From NCBI GenBank assembly GCA_004335835.1, contig RWJK01001849.1, positions 186,001 through 250,000 of the forward strand: a stretch of 64,000 nt of DNA, given 5' to 3'. Positions 12,012 to 25,489 of this stretch are shown one piece after another; positions within the stretch are counted from its first letter, which is position 1, and every line of letters begins with the position of its first letter. Source of the DNA: Scenedesmus sp. ARA3 (Eukaryota > Chlorophyta > Chlorophyceae > Sphaeropleales > Scenedesmaceae). A program made the position numbers and the translations under genes. A model generated the notes under the pieces. That model had not been told where the DNA came from and searched no databases. It saw only the letters and a list, made by a program, of their open reading frames with translations.

Positions 12012-15000
12012 ATGTGCAGCCGTGAAGCAGGCGGTGGCCGAAAAGCGGCAGCAGCAGCAGTGACAAGGACGCTGCTGGCCTTGGCTCTTCTGCTTATGGC
12101 ATGCGTGCAATCGTGCCATGGACAAAAACGATTGCTACAAACGCTGCGTAAACTGCAGCAGGTGCGCATTGCGAGGTAGCCATGCAACGGCATAACAGCA
12201 GCAAGCAGGAACAGCATGTTCGCCTTGGCACTGGCGGGTCTTGGCCATCAGTGGAGCTTGACGCAATGGATGTCAAAATCCACCAGTTGTAAAACATGAA
12301 AGCGTTTAGATGTTTGATGTTGCCTGGTTATTCTTGGGGGAAAACTGCTGTCCGGGCTTGCAGGACAGTGGCACACCTGGCGACCAGTATGCAGCAGAGG
12401 CGACTTGGAGCAACTTGTTCCACCACCACCCGCTGCAGCATCATCACTCCAGCTACCGCTACATGCTCAGCAAGCAGCAGCGGCAGCGTGGCATAAGCCA
12501 CTTTGGCAGTGCTGAGCGGCTGAGGGTGGCACTCAGCAGGGCCATCACAAGTGAGCTGCATGCTGCTGCGATCAGTCACCACTAGCATTCTTGCCAGCAG
12601 CAGCAGTGCACAGAAAGCACGCCAGCTACTGTGCTCAGCTGTGCAGCATGGCACCTTCTTCAAGGTTACATCCAAGCAGTGGCAGATGTAGCCGTGTCAA
12701 TCTAGCACAGAGGATACTGCTGTGCACATGCACAGCTGGCCACGCGACATGCAGCATCTTCCTGTGTGTTGCACAGCAACTGTCACGTGTCTGCATGGTG
12801 ACACTTGTGACCTGAAATTGTGCGGATGCAGCTAAATTGCAGTAGCATGCCTGTGCCTTCTATGTTACCCCTGTCCTGTGCTGCAACTGCTGCTGCTGCT
12901 GCCCTGGTTCCCGCCAGACAAAAAGCTGACAGTAGCAGTAGTTGGTGGCAGCATCTCAGCAGGCACTGGCGCAGAAGACGCACCGGCATGGGTGGACAGG
13001 CTTGAAACATACCTAAAGGAGACTTACGGCAAAGTAGCAAACGTGAATGTCACAGTGAACAATGGAGCTGTGCCGGGCACCACCAGTGCCTATATGTCAG
13101 GCTGTGTGAACCTTCACGTGCCAGCAGATGCAGACATAGTGGTGGTGGAGTATACAGTGAATGACGACCAGCTGGCACTGCCTGCAATGGACAACCCAGT
13201 CAGGTGAGTGAGGCACAGCACTTGACAGTTGTCCTGCAAGCAGCATGGCAGCCACATTGACACTTGCAGCTGTTTGCTCAGCGTGTATGCAGCAGCGGGC
13301 AGCAGCTGGAACTGCTAGTAGGCAGAGCACGCAGCAGAACATTGCACAGTTGCCTATGCCTCTGTTACATTCCCTCCAGACTGCACACATGCACAACCTG
13401 CATGCGTTTGCTGGCACATCATGTGTTGAACACTGCTGTCCCTGTTATCCTGCAGGCGGCCGTACGAGCGGCTGTTGCGCAAGCTGCTGTCAATGCCAAC
13501 ATCCCCAGCAGTTGTGCTGCTGCATGCATACGCCTGGTTCAGACCGGAACCAACATTTGGTGTGTTCTACAGCAATTCAGAACGGGACCTGAACGAGCTT
13601 GCAGGATACTACGGCCTGCCAGTGGTGTCTGTCAAGGGCTGCTGCTTTCAAGCCATGCAGCAGGGTGTACCAGGATTCCAGGTATGGTAACAACACTGCT
13701 GCTGCCATCGAGGTTGTTGAGTGGGCAAGTTCCTGCAAGCAGGTTCTGCAGTGAGCATTATTTCTCGCTTTCATACGTGTCTGAACAGTAACGGCGCGTC
13801 GCCATTTGAGCTTGTGACGTGTGCATGCGGCACAGTCAGTCATGCTATGTTGATGCCAGTGCCCGCCGCCCATGCTGTTCGTCCTGCACATGTATGCCAG
13901 GTGCATGCTGTGCGTAGGCAGGACCTGCTAGACAGCAAGGGCCTGGCCTTCTACTATGACGAGATCCACCCAGACGGCAACACGGGCCACAGGTGCGGCC
14001 AGCCTCCTGCAAGCGCTGTTGCCAGACACAGCAGCACTCTCACGATTGCTCAAAGTCCAACAGTAGCAGCCACTGCCGCAGCGCATACCTCGGGTGGTAC
14101 ATAGGTGCCGCTGCATCACCTTTTCCTTGCAAGCCATTGCTTTTGGCATGACAGGCACTGCTACATGTTGGCACTGTGGTTGTGAACCTGCTGTGGCTGT
14201 GGTGCCCTTGCAGGGTAATGGCTGAGCTGGTGGTGACGCTGCTGCAGCGAGGTGTGGCTGACCTGCTGCACAGCCCCCTCACGGAGGCAGACAAGGCAGC
14301 AGCAGCGCAGCCGCTGCCGCCACCTATGATCCCAGGCAACTGGGAGTCGCTCAGCGACAGGTGGGGCGGGCAGCAGCCAGGCTTCATGTGATGTTAGTCG
14401 AGATGCGTTGCTGTCAGGGCTGTGCTGGATCGACTTGCATTTTGCTGCTGAGATGCAGTCCACGTTGTTCTTCATCCCTCAATAAGAGACATTGTGAGCA
14501 TGCTGCACGGTGTATGCCTTGGTGCAGATGCTTTGTGGGTGAGGCCTTCAAGACCAAAGCAGTGATAGGGCAGCCTGCCTCCTGGGATTGGGTCAACGAG
14601 TCACGCAGCTTGCGGCCCAAGTGGGGCTACGTGTCAACAGAGCCAGGCGCATCGCTGCAGCTGCTGCTGAACACCACAGCCAGCTCGGGTGCGGCGCAGC
14701 ACCCGGTGCTGGTGCAGGTGGCGTACCTGAGCAGCTACGAGCACATGGGCAAGGCGGCCGTCAAGTGAGCTGAGCAGTGGTGTTGCACTTTACTCAGCAC
14801 GGCATGGCAAGCCCATACAAGCAAAGCATTTCAGCACACTGTACTACGCTGCTGTTACGCCAGGGATGCTTAGGTGGAGAGGGCATGCAGCACAGCGCTG
14901 CACACTTCCGCACCAGCTGCCACACATTCTCCTGCAAGCACGGTACTTCTCTTGGTTGCTGACATGCGTTTGTTGTTGTGCATTACGGTGGCGCAGGTGT

Positions 15001-15536
15001 GTGTCTGGCTGCAGCTGTGATGAGTCTGAGATCAACGGCTACCACGTGGACCACAACAGCCTGCTGAAGCTGCACCGCATCTACGTGTCACAGCACGAGG
15101 AGTGTGTGATGGCAGTGCAGGTGCGTTGTCGTTGTGCTGTGGTTCTGAACCTGGTCTACAGCCGATGTGTTTGCACAGAAGCGGCCTGGCATATTGCAAT
15201 TAGATGCTTTGTTGTCTCAACGTTGTGTTGCAGCGCAGACTGCTCTGTTGGAGCTTGCAAGGCAGTGCAGACACACTGCAACATGATTGTGAATGCTGCT
15301 GCTGCTGCTGCTGCTGTGGCTGCTATGCCTGTACTGCTGTGCAGGTCAAGGACGAGACTGATGCGCCTGATGGGGAGCACAAGGTGAAGCTTGCAGCAGC
15401 AGTTGTGAGTGAGGAGGCAGGGGAGCAGCACGCAGACTTTGACAACGCTGCTGCTGTTGAGCATGTGCACGACATCAGCTTCCGACATGTGGGCTTCGGT
15501 CACAGTGGTGTCTTTGATATACGAAACCATATTTGA
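12012..15536 (+). CDS. Secreted SGNH-hydrolase-type esterase domain protein
   Basis: Nine exons: 12012-12161, 12364-12550, 12918-13203, 13456-13681, 13922-13992, 14214-14360, 14528-14764, 14997-15120 and 15345-15536, closing in frame to 539 residues. A signal peptide is clear: a basic start, then TLLALALLLMACVQSCHG. The pre-domain RGISHFGSAERLR precedes block I, VAVVGGSISAGTG, with Ser124 as the likely nucleophile. NNGAVPGTTS and VEYTVNDD fit blocks II and III. The D-x-x-H pair is Asp296/His299 in YYDEIHPDGNTGH. The C-terminal third, with CSCDESEINGYH and a final DISFRHVGFGHSG, is a family-specific extension, probably a beta-rich module. It acts outside the cell or in the secretory pathway; the ester substrate, perhaps a wall or matrix glycan, is unknown. 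Confidence 0.85.
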
Positions 15537-16549
15537 GGCGTGCGCTGCTTTGGCAGGTTGTCAGGGTTCATGTGAAGGGGTGTACAGTTTCTGTAATTGT
15601 ATCGTTTTTGCCTGTTTTGGGACTGCACGCAAGCCTACAGTACTGTTTCAAAGCCACACTCTCCTGGCAGCTGGGGTGCAGCATCAAGCTTGTTCACTGT
15701 CAAGGGGCCTGATTGTTGGCAAGCTACCGGCAGCCTGTCAAGGATGTAAAGATGGACAGTATAGCATGAAAAAAGCAAAGCTGCGCACCTTCAAGCAAAG
15801 CTCGGCCAGAAGACCCCCCGCCCTGGGTCTCCCGGCGCTCCAAGTGGGCTGTCCATGTAAGCACGTCCGTCCAGCAGCAAGGCCTCATATCATCATGCGA
15901 AGTTCTCACCTGTAGGCGCAGAGAAGATTACAGGGCAGGATGTTCCAGTGCCTGCTGGCCGCCTGCAAGGGTAAAAGCAGGCACTGTTATCCCAGGCTGT
16001 GACTGTACTGCTTGCGGCTGTATCAAGCACTGGTGATGCGCTATGCCTGGCAGGCCATGCAAGCTCTTGTTCAGCTCTCAGGGCTGGTGGTAGCCAGGTG
16101 CTGCCAGGCTGGCAGCAGGAGAAGCCATGTTCACAGCAGCCGCCGCGTCAACTTTCGCTTCAGTAACCAGCAAGCGGCAGTCAAAACATGATGCAAGTTG
16201 ACTCTTGAGCTACATGTCAGCACCTACAAGCCAGGTTCGCTACTGGCTAGTATACTACTGGCTACGTAGCCAGCTGGCTGGCGCTGCCGCGCGGCAGTTG
16301 CCTTGTTGTAGTGTAGCTGGCATGGCACAAAGCCGCCAAGTTACAGCTATGACCTACATGCCTTGTAAGCATGGGCCTTGGGCTGTAACAGCGCTATATA
16401 TGGTAGCCTTCAAGGAGCTCAAACCAGACGTCACCAGCTCTTGCTGCCCCCCAAAACCCTGCCCCTGACAACGGTTGGCAGTTGCATCCGACGCGGATAT
16501 GTAAGCCACCAACACTAGTCGAATACGTCAATGGCGCTGAATCTACTTC
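15537..16549. other. Intergenic, 3' flank of SGNH gene and 5' flank of the fusion gene
   Basis: About 1 kb. A TGTAA lies at 15592-15596, only 56 bp past the SGNH stop, which is close for a used poly(A) signal. Near 16390-16400 a GCGCTATATATGG string resembles a TATA box about 150 bp upstream of the next start. No coding exon was recognised. Confidence 0.35.
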
Positions 16550-16578
16550 ATGGATACCAGCGTGAGAGCTGCCGTTGA
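16531..16578 (+). promoter_or_regulatory. Upstream ORF overlapping the fusion-gene start
   Basis: An ATG at 16531 opens a 15-codon frame (MALNLLHGYQRESCR) ending in TGA at 16576-16578. It overlaps the main start at 16550 in another frame. If the transcript begins upstream, it should reduce initiation at the main ATG. No transcript evidence is available. Confidence 0.3.
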
Positions 16579-17743
16579 GCAACGACGTTTCGTCACCAAG
16601 TTCCGAGACGTCAGCAGGAGGCACCCGACACATGTGAAGTTCAAACAGTTCGCCAGGATGGTTAGCGGAGGTACTAGTTTTGCCAACAGGCAGGAGGCAG
16701 GAGAGCAGCTGGGCGCCGTGCTGCGGGAGCAGCTTGGGCAGCAGCTGGGGCAGCAGCAGGAACTCTGTGTGTTTGGGCTGGTGCGGGGCGGTGAGCACGC
16801 ACACTGCAACGTTCTCACCTCCACAATGCGCAATATGTGCCATTACTGGGGTCGTCAGCTCCTGCTGCATGTGCTTGGACGTAAATGTGAACACTCAAGC
16901 AGACATGCATGCCCACGCTGCCACTGCTGGCGTGCTGCTGCTGCCAGGTCTGCCTGTGGCCGAGCCAGTGGCTGCTGCCCTGAGCGCACCGCTGGATGCA
17001 TTTGTGGTTAGGAAGATCGGTGCGCCACTGCAGCCAGAGTGAGTGCCAGCGCAAACACAGCTGTTAGTGACTAGTCCCTAGCTGTCTATGCCGCATACTG
17101 CAGGGAGGTTGGCCTGCAGTCATGCGCGCAAGCAGCCAGCAGCTTGCAATCTACCGATGCTATGACTAGTCAAACATTACTGCCTTTCAACTTGCTTTCC
17201 TTCCATTAAAACATATGCCAACCTATCAGTTGTCTCCTGGCCCTGGTGCAATCTGCGCAATCACAAATCACCGTGCATGCTTGCAGGTTTGGCATTGGTG
17301 CCATTTCCGAGGGAGGCCACACCATCATCAACGAGTATGCTGCACACGCTGTGGGAGCCACCCCACAGGAGCTGCAGGTCACAATCAACAGAGAGTCCCA
17401 GGAGCTGGCACGCCGCATCCAAGTGTACAGGGCAGGCCACGACCACCTGCCTGTGGAAGGTGCAACACACAGCCTGCATGCCTGTCGGTGTTGGTTTTGT
17501 TAGCACGTGCATTGCCTGGCTGTGTAAAGATGTAAGGCGGATGCATACCAGCGCCAAGGTGGCATGTTGTTTGCTGCCACTTGTAAGCGGCCTCTGGCTA
17601 GTTCAAGCTGCCTGGTGATCCAGCAGTAGAACAGTGTTGGGGACGGCGCGGCCAGCCATACAGCTGTCAGGCTTCAGCCAAGCCTGCTTCTGCTGCTGCT
17701 GCTGTCGTGGTTGCTGCTGTGCCTACTACCACTGCTGCTGCAC

Positions 17744-17798
<55 letters not shown>

Positions 17799-19292
17799 CA
17801 AGACAGTAGTGGTGGTTGATGATGGCCTGGCCACTGGTGTCACTGCACGTGCAGCGCTGCAGTCACTTCGCGCCAAGGGGGCAGGCCGGCTAGTGCTGGC
17901 TGTGCCAGTGGGCTCAGCCTCCACTGTGGCTGACATGGCAGCAGCAGCACTGGCTGATGACATCGTGTGCTTGAGCCAGCCGAGGCACTTCCGTGCTGTT
18001 GGGCAGTGGTATGATGTGAGTGTGGGGCGGGTTGGATCTGCAGCTGGCAGCGGCTGTTTGTGTGCTGCACTGGAGTGTTTGCAGCACGAGTGTGTGGCTG
18101 AGAGTTGGGTTTCTCAGTGTGCATGCAAAGTGCTGGAAGGTGGACTTGCTCAGTATTTGACAGAGAACCATGCTGGGTGTTTCTGCTGGGACGCCAGACA
18201 CAACTGCTGTTCTGCGGTTGTTTGCTGATGTTTGTTGAATGGCTTGCAGGACTTCAACCAGACGTCAGATGCAGAGGTGGTGGCCATCCTCAAGAAGTTT
18301 GCTGCACGCAATGCAGCATACCGCGAAGCAGCAGCAGCAGCAGCTGCAGCAGCAGCAGCAGCAGCAGCGGTGCCTGAAGCAGCAGCATCTGATGAAGCCG
18401 CTGCGGCGTCATCATCCACGGCAGCCAGGGTGACGATAGCAAAGGGTGTGGGGCATGATCCAGCTCCTGCAGGCGAAGCAGCAGCAGCAGCAGCAGACAC
18501 TGCTCAGGACCAAAGCGCAGCCCCTTCTGCTGCTGCAGCACCACAGCCACTAGAAGCAGGCAGCAGCGAGCTGCCACCTGCAGCAGCAGCAGCAGCAGCA
18601 ACAGCAGCACCAGTGCAGATGGAGGTTACTGCTGAGGATGAGCTTGTCATAACAGATGCAGCAACGCCGGGCGTGCGGCTGCATGGCACGCTGCATGTGC
18701 CGCAGGCGGCAGCCGGCTTGGTCATCTTTGCGCATGGCAGCGGCAGCAGCAGGCACAGCCCTAGGAACAGACAGGTGGCTGCCACACTGAATGAGGCAGG
18801 TGCGATGACCCTGATGTGATCGACACCTCAAGCAGTGCTGCCGATCTTGGTTGCAGGAAAGACATGTGCTTGCTCACTACCGTGACTGCATGCTTTTGTT
18901 GCCCTCAGCACCTCTGGTCATCCGTGATGTGTGCTGCACATGCAGCAAAGTGACCAGCTGCAAACATTTGTCGATGAGCTGCTGTTCAAGGTGTTTCTGC
19001 TCTGCTGTTTCTGCTGCTGTTTCTGCTGCTCTGCTGTTTCTGCTGCGCAGGCTTTGCTACACTGCTGTTTGACCTGCTGTCAGGTGAGTGATGCAGACCG
19101 TCTTGAGTGGAGCCAATCATGTTGGCACGTGCAAACCAGGGCCTAATCGCAGCACTGCTGCAGGCATGTTGCAACACTATGAGACAACGCGTCGCGTGCT
19201 TGCTCTGCATGCCACTGTATCGTGCCGCTGCCGCTGCTGACAATGTTGTGCGTGCTGCAATGTGCTGCGCTCCTGCTGCTGCGCTGCTGCTG

Positions 19293-19337
<45 letters not shown>

Positions 19338-20110
19338 AATGTTGCTGCTGCTGCAGAGCGTGAGGCCGAGCAGCGCAGCAACGTGTTCAACATCCCGCTG
19401 CTGGCCAGCAGGCTGCAGCTAGCCGTGGAGTGGATGGAAGTCACAGGCAAGCTGCCGCATGGCTTCCCTGTGGGCTTCTTTGGAGCAAGCACAGGTAGGG
19501 TGGGGCGCTGCACGCTGCTGCACATGCGTTATTGAAGGGCATGCAGTTGTGTAGTTGTGCAGGGGATGGCTGTGCTGCCGGGTGGCAAGCTGCGGCAGTG
19601 AGACAACAAGTGGACCACACTGCATGTATGCTCTGGTGATCGCCAGAGCTGGGCACACGCTTTCAAAGCGTGCTGTGCAGTATGCTGGGACAGGCGGCAA
19701 GATGTTATCCTGCAACCACTGCTGCTGCTGCTGCTGCTGCTGCTACAGGTGGTGGAGCCGCACTGTGGGCAGCTGCCTACCTGGACGCCAGGGTCTCAGC
19801 TGTGGTGGTGCGCGGCGGGCGACCTGACCTGGCTGCTGCCAAGCTGCCTGCCGTGACTGCACCTACGCTGCTGCTGGTGGGCGGCAACGATCATCATGTG
19901 CTGGATCTGAACAGGGGTGTGCTGCAGGCGCTGGGGTCTGCAGGGCAGAGTGATCTGGTGGTGGTGCCGCGGGCAGGGCACCTATTTGAGGGTCCTGGGC
20001 AGTTGGGGGCTGTGGCTGAGGCTGCTGCTGAGTGGTTTGGACGACACCTGAAACAACAGCAGCAGCAGCAGCAGCACCAGGATGGTGAGGAGGAAGCAAG
20101 GCAGGTGTAG
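16550..20110 (+). CDS. Phosphoribosyltransferase fused to a dienelactone-hydrolase-like alpha/beta hydrolase
   Basis: Eight exons: 16550-16790, 16948-17038, 17287-17459, 17798-18015, 18250-18799, 19051-19083, 19357-19494 and 19749-20110, closing in frame to 601 residues. The N-terminal half is a bacterial-type PRTase: FANRQEAGEQL, LVRGGLPVAEPV, VVRKIGAPLQPEFGIGAI, then the PRPP loop VVVVDDGLATGVT (Asp176, Asp177) and the end motif FRAVGQWYDDFNQTSD. An Ala-rich linker encoded by GCA/GCT repeats follows. The second half is an alpha/beta hydrolase: VIFAHGSGSSRHSPRN (oxyanion region), nucleophile elbow GFFGASTGG with Ser480, then GGNDHHV and RAGHLFEGPG supplying the acid and His. The pair occurs side by side or fused in bacteria. 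The substrate is unknown. No organellar presequence is evident, so location is open. Confidence 0.88.
17745..17792 (+). repeat. (CTG)n tract abutting a 3' splice site
   Basis: About 16 CTG units end four bases before the acceptor of exon 4 of the fusion gene (exon starts 17798). Similar sense-strand CTG tracts precede exons 7 and 8 of the same gene (about 19290-19335 and 19720-19742). Confidence 0.9.
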
Positions 20111-21491
20111 GTGTTGCGTGGTGATGAAAAGCGAGTTGCGTGTTTGAGTACACATCATGTGTGGTGGCGTCGGGTGACGTTGGTATTAGTTGGATGTGGG
20201 CATCACTATGTTGAACTTTGAGGTGCCATGCTGTTTTTCAATGTTGAAGGTAGCAGGCAAGGAGCCGTCAAACATTGTACATACCATGTGCTTCTTGCAA
20301 GGGTCCTCGGCTGTGTGCGCAAGGGTGTGGAGTGACAACAGTTGACGTGAGTCGTGGGGGTATGGGCGGTTGGCCCAGTTGCCAGCAACTTGACATGGGG
20401 GCTGAAGTTTAATGACATGTGGCTAGTGTTTGCTTATGATGGGATATTGGGCATTGAGTTGAATGCGGGATCGGCATGCAGCAATGGGTGCGTTGAGTGG
20501 GTGCTGCATGCTTGCAGCAAGCAACACAGCCTGCAAGGAGAGGTTGTAATGTCGAGGGTGCAGGTGTGGCAGCTGGGAGGGGCTGCAGCTAAAAAAGTGG
20601 GACCGCCGCAGATGGCTGCTGGCTGTGCCGGATGTTTTGCCTCATATTGCCGTGCGGTTATCATGCGCACAACGAGTTTTCTGTCGAGGTGGCGCGTTGA
20701 GCTCGTGTGCATGTGTGTCAAGAGTTGCTGAGTGGCTTGTGCACAATGTTTGCTGGCCCATGGTCAGCAACGGTTGGTATTTGGCCTTTGGCTTGCTGTT
20801 GCAGTCCATCATTGAGGCTGCAGGGCCTTGCATCATGCTATAGTGTGGATGCATTGCATGCTTTTTTGATGTGGATGACACCTGGCCAAGCAAGTCAAAT
20901 ACGCCACTGTCTCCTGTCTGCATGTTCAGCCTGCATGAGAGGCATTGCAAAATGCAGTGTGATGGACCCATAGGAGGCGGAGCGGTGAAATAATGCCAAT
21001 GGTGTTGCCAACAGTGTGCCAGGTGTTCCGGTGGCGTGGTGCATCTGCAGGTGCCATGATTTGTTTGCCTATGGTGTATAAGCACAAAGCATTCCAGTGT
21101 TTTGCTGTCAGTAAGAAATGATGGGGTGGTGCCGCATTCACGCAATTACCACGGGTCATTGCAGTCACGGGCATGTCACGCCATTCTGCCAAAACCCTGG
21201 TGCAGTTGACAGAGACGCTGAGCAGGCACTGTGATGTTCAGTGGTGGTGGGATGAGGATAAAGCTGCTCAGTAACTTTCGTTGAACTCTGTGTTGGTGAA
21301 AATTTCAACCTGCTCGTCAAAGGACCCTGCACTTCACAAGGGCAGTAGTGTACTCTGCTTTCCAACTTGCTTGCAGCCACTGACCACACACTGTACAGAC
21401 ACTACACAGGCAGTACACTTGCTAGTGGTTAATTCGATTCTTGCTTCGGCCTAGCATCAACGCTGCAGCTGCGCAGGCAGTGGTTGCAACC
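20111..21491. other. Intergenic between the fusion gene and TVP23
   Basis: About 1.4 kb. Open frames are scattered and unconvincing, with no splice-supported chain or known motif. It holds the 3' UTR of the fusion gene and the TVP23 promoter. Nothing else was recognised. Confidence 0.35.
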
Positions 21492-23040
<1,549 letters not shown>

Positions 23041-23974
23041 GCGTTGCAGCAGCGGGGGCGCAGCACGGCTGGCAGCAGCGATGGCTTGCAGTGTCCGTGT
23101 TGTCTTGAGTTGCAGTTGAACACAGCCTGCTGTAGCTTGTGCGCTTAGCACGTGCATGCTGTGGACTTTTTGGCGGCAACGGATGCAGACAGTGTGCAGC
23201 ACAAGCATTTCACGACAGCTTTGTTACACACCGTATCAAGGATGCAAAAAGGGGTGCTGGTTGCATTGCTGCTGCACTGTATTAGGTGCCTTCATGCAGC
23301 CGCCTGTAGCGCTGCTGCACTTCAGACCCCAGGGCCGCCTCTTTTGCACAGGATTGCCTGGCAGGCTAGCGAGCAGTTGTTTCTTTTGTAACATATCATA
23401 TCTGGTTCTGCCAGCCTAGTAGGCTGCAAAGTGGGTCTCTGGTCGTCATGTACGCACCAACGTGTGCACGCTACAGCGCTAGCACGCAGCTAAGCAACTG
23501 CGGTTGCCTTGCCAAGTATTGGTGTTACACAGGCAGAACTCAAAGACCAAGCGATGGCGATGCCTATGCACTGCGCACCGCAAAAAATGCAACCCTAAAT
23601 GCGCTAGCCGCAACAGCACACGAAGGTGGCTGTTGCTGGCATGCAGCTATCTTACAAGCAGCTGCTTGACTAACAAGCACTGTAACAAGATATCGTTGCA
23701 ATATGTTGTGCAGACACACACCAGCTAGAAGTACAACCCCACCGTGCTCTGCGCTCAACACGCATGCAACAGATGTTCCCAGCAGCAAAAATGAATGCAC
23801 AGGACAGCCAACATCAACACAGCAGCTTTATCTCAGCTGTTTCATGCAAGCCAGCAGCCTGACGTGCCAGCACCAGCTCAATAGCACAGCAATGCAGAAC
23901 GATGCAACTTCAGCACAGCACACACTGTCCTGCAAGCTGTCCTGCAAGCTGCCGCCACGCCCTCACCACTGCAT
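23041..23974. other. Convergent 3' region between TVP23 and phytocystatin
   Basis: About 0.9 kb between two convergent stops. It includes a short direct repeat, GTCCTGCAAGCT, twice near 23927-23950. No coding exon was recognised. Confidence 0.4.
23387..23391 (+). terminator. Candidate TGTAA polyadenylation signal of TVP23
   Basis: TGTAA about 350 bp downstream of the TVP23 stop, a reasonable 3' UTR length for a green alga. Weak evidence on its own. Confidence 0.3.
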
Positions 23975-25109
23975 CTAAGAGGTAGCAGGGCCCTCAGCAG
24001 CATGCTGGTGGAACTTCACCAGCTGGAAATGGGCATCAGCAGCAGGCTTCACTGTCAGCGCAAACTTCTCCTGCTTGTCTCCCCTCTTCACCTCCACCAG
24101 CAGCTCAGTGTTGCTGCTGCCATCGTTGAGTGGCGTGGCAGATAGCACGCGCAGCAGCTGGTAGGGGAACAGCGAGTTGGAGCGCTGGTTGAGCTGGGCT
24201 ACGCCTTGCTGCGCAGCTTTGCTCCACTGGTCGTCACCAGCCTACTGCAGCGGGGCGCAGCGTATGTAGCAGAGGCAGGGTAGCGCAGCAGAGCAGGGAG
24301 GCAGAGTGCAGGGGAAGGGCAGCAGAAGCAGGGCAGGGCTGCAGTGAGACACCGAGGGGCTTGCATGGACACATAGCAGCGCAGAGAAGGCTGCAGGACC
24401 ATGTGCAGCTTGCAGGAAGAGAATGTGTGCGCGTAAATGAAGCAACACAAGCGGCATGTGTCTGTGCCGTTCAAGCCTGTACTTGCATGCATGCACTAGC
24501 CAATGCTGTTGCTGCTGCTGTGGGCATGCAAGACATTTCTGCGCCAACCCCTTCCTCTTGCTGCTGCTTGCCAGGCTGTCACTGCTTGCGGAGCTCTCAT
24601 AGCCTGCTCTGCATACCTCGGCAGCAGGGCCAACCAGCTTGAAGTGTGTCAGCTCCATGGCGGCATCATTCTCCTTGACGTTGCAGCTCAGCTTCTCCCA
24701 CACAGTCACCTCCAGCGTCTTGGGCCCAGCATCGTCTGCTGCCTCCACCACAAGGATGTGGTTGGTGCCAGACACAACCTGCACGGATGACAAGGCAAGC
24801 AAGCGGGCACAGTCAGAGGTACGTGGTCAGAGGCAGGTGAAGTCCAGGTCAGCCGTTGGCTGAGGCCTATCCCAAGCCAGCAAGCCCGTGCCGCACCTGG
24901 CGCTTGGCGGAAACAACCTTTGCGAGCTGCAGGTTGCCCTTGATCGGGAAGTTGGCCTTGCCATGCTTCAGCTGCTCGACCGCAAACGTTGCAATCTCAT
25001 TTGTGCGGGCATCAATGGGAGCTGAAGACGCACCGCCCAACATCATGCCCTTTGCAGCAACGTTCACAGCCAACAGCGAAAGCAAGCAGAAGAGCACAGC
25101 CCTCTGCAT
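23975..25109 (-). CDS. Secreted phytocystatin with C-terminal legumain-inhibitor-type domain
   Basis: Three minus-strand exons, 24897-25109, 24617-24778 and 23975-24241, closing in frame to 213 residues. A signal peptide (MQRAVLFCLLSLLAVNVAA) precedes a first cystatin domain with its N-terminal Gly pair (LGGASSAP), the phytocystatin helix (ARTNEIATFAVEQLKH) and the papain-binding loop QVVSG (residues 71-75), which spans the exon 1/exon 2 junction. VWEKL is in the place of the second hairpin. The second, degenerate cystatin domain holds QRSNSLFPYQLL, with SNSL at residues 146-149. In land plants SNSL in this place is the legumain-binding motif of C-terminally extended cystatins. The protein is therefore predicted to inhibit both papain-like proteases and legumain in the vacuole or outside the cell. 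It is divergent from the next gene, with 380 bp between starts. Confidence 0.9.
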
Positions 25110-25489
25110 GTGGAAAGACTCGGAACGCTTTGAGCAGGTGTACAAGGATGGTGATGGTATACACAACGTAGGGAACAAGGTAAACGAGAAAGTGATGACA
25201 TAAACTGCTGCGTTGACAGTTCACATGCAAGGGCAGGGAGGGGGGGTGTTATGACTGGGTTGCTTCTCCTGTTTCGCTCATAGCGTGGCAAACGACGTAA
25301 AGGCGAGTACATTGCCAGTCAGACACGTTTAATTGCATGTTGCCGCATCCTGCTGAAACAGCACCTGCACATCAGTTGTAGCCCACACCAGTACCAACAG
25401 CAGCAGCAGTAGCAACAGCAGCAGCAGCCGGGCACAGACAACTAGCCAAAGCTTGTGCTACAACACAGCCGTTGCTGCACTAAGCAGCC

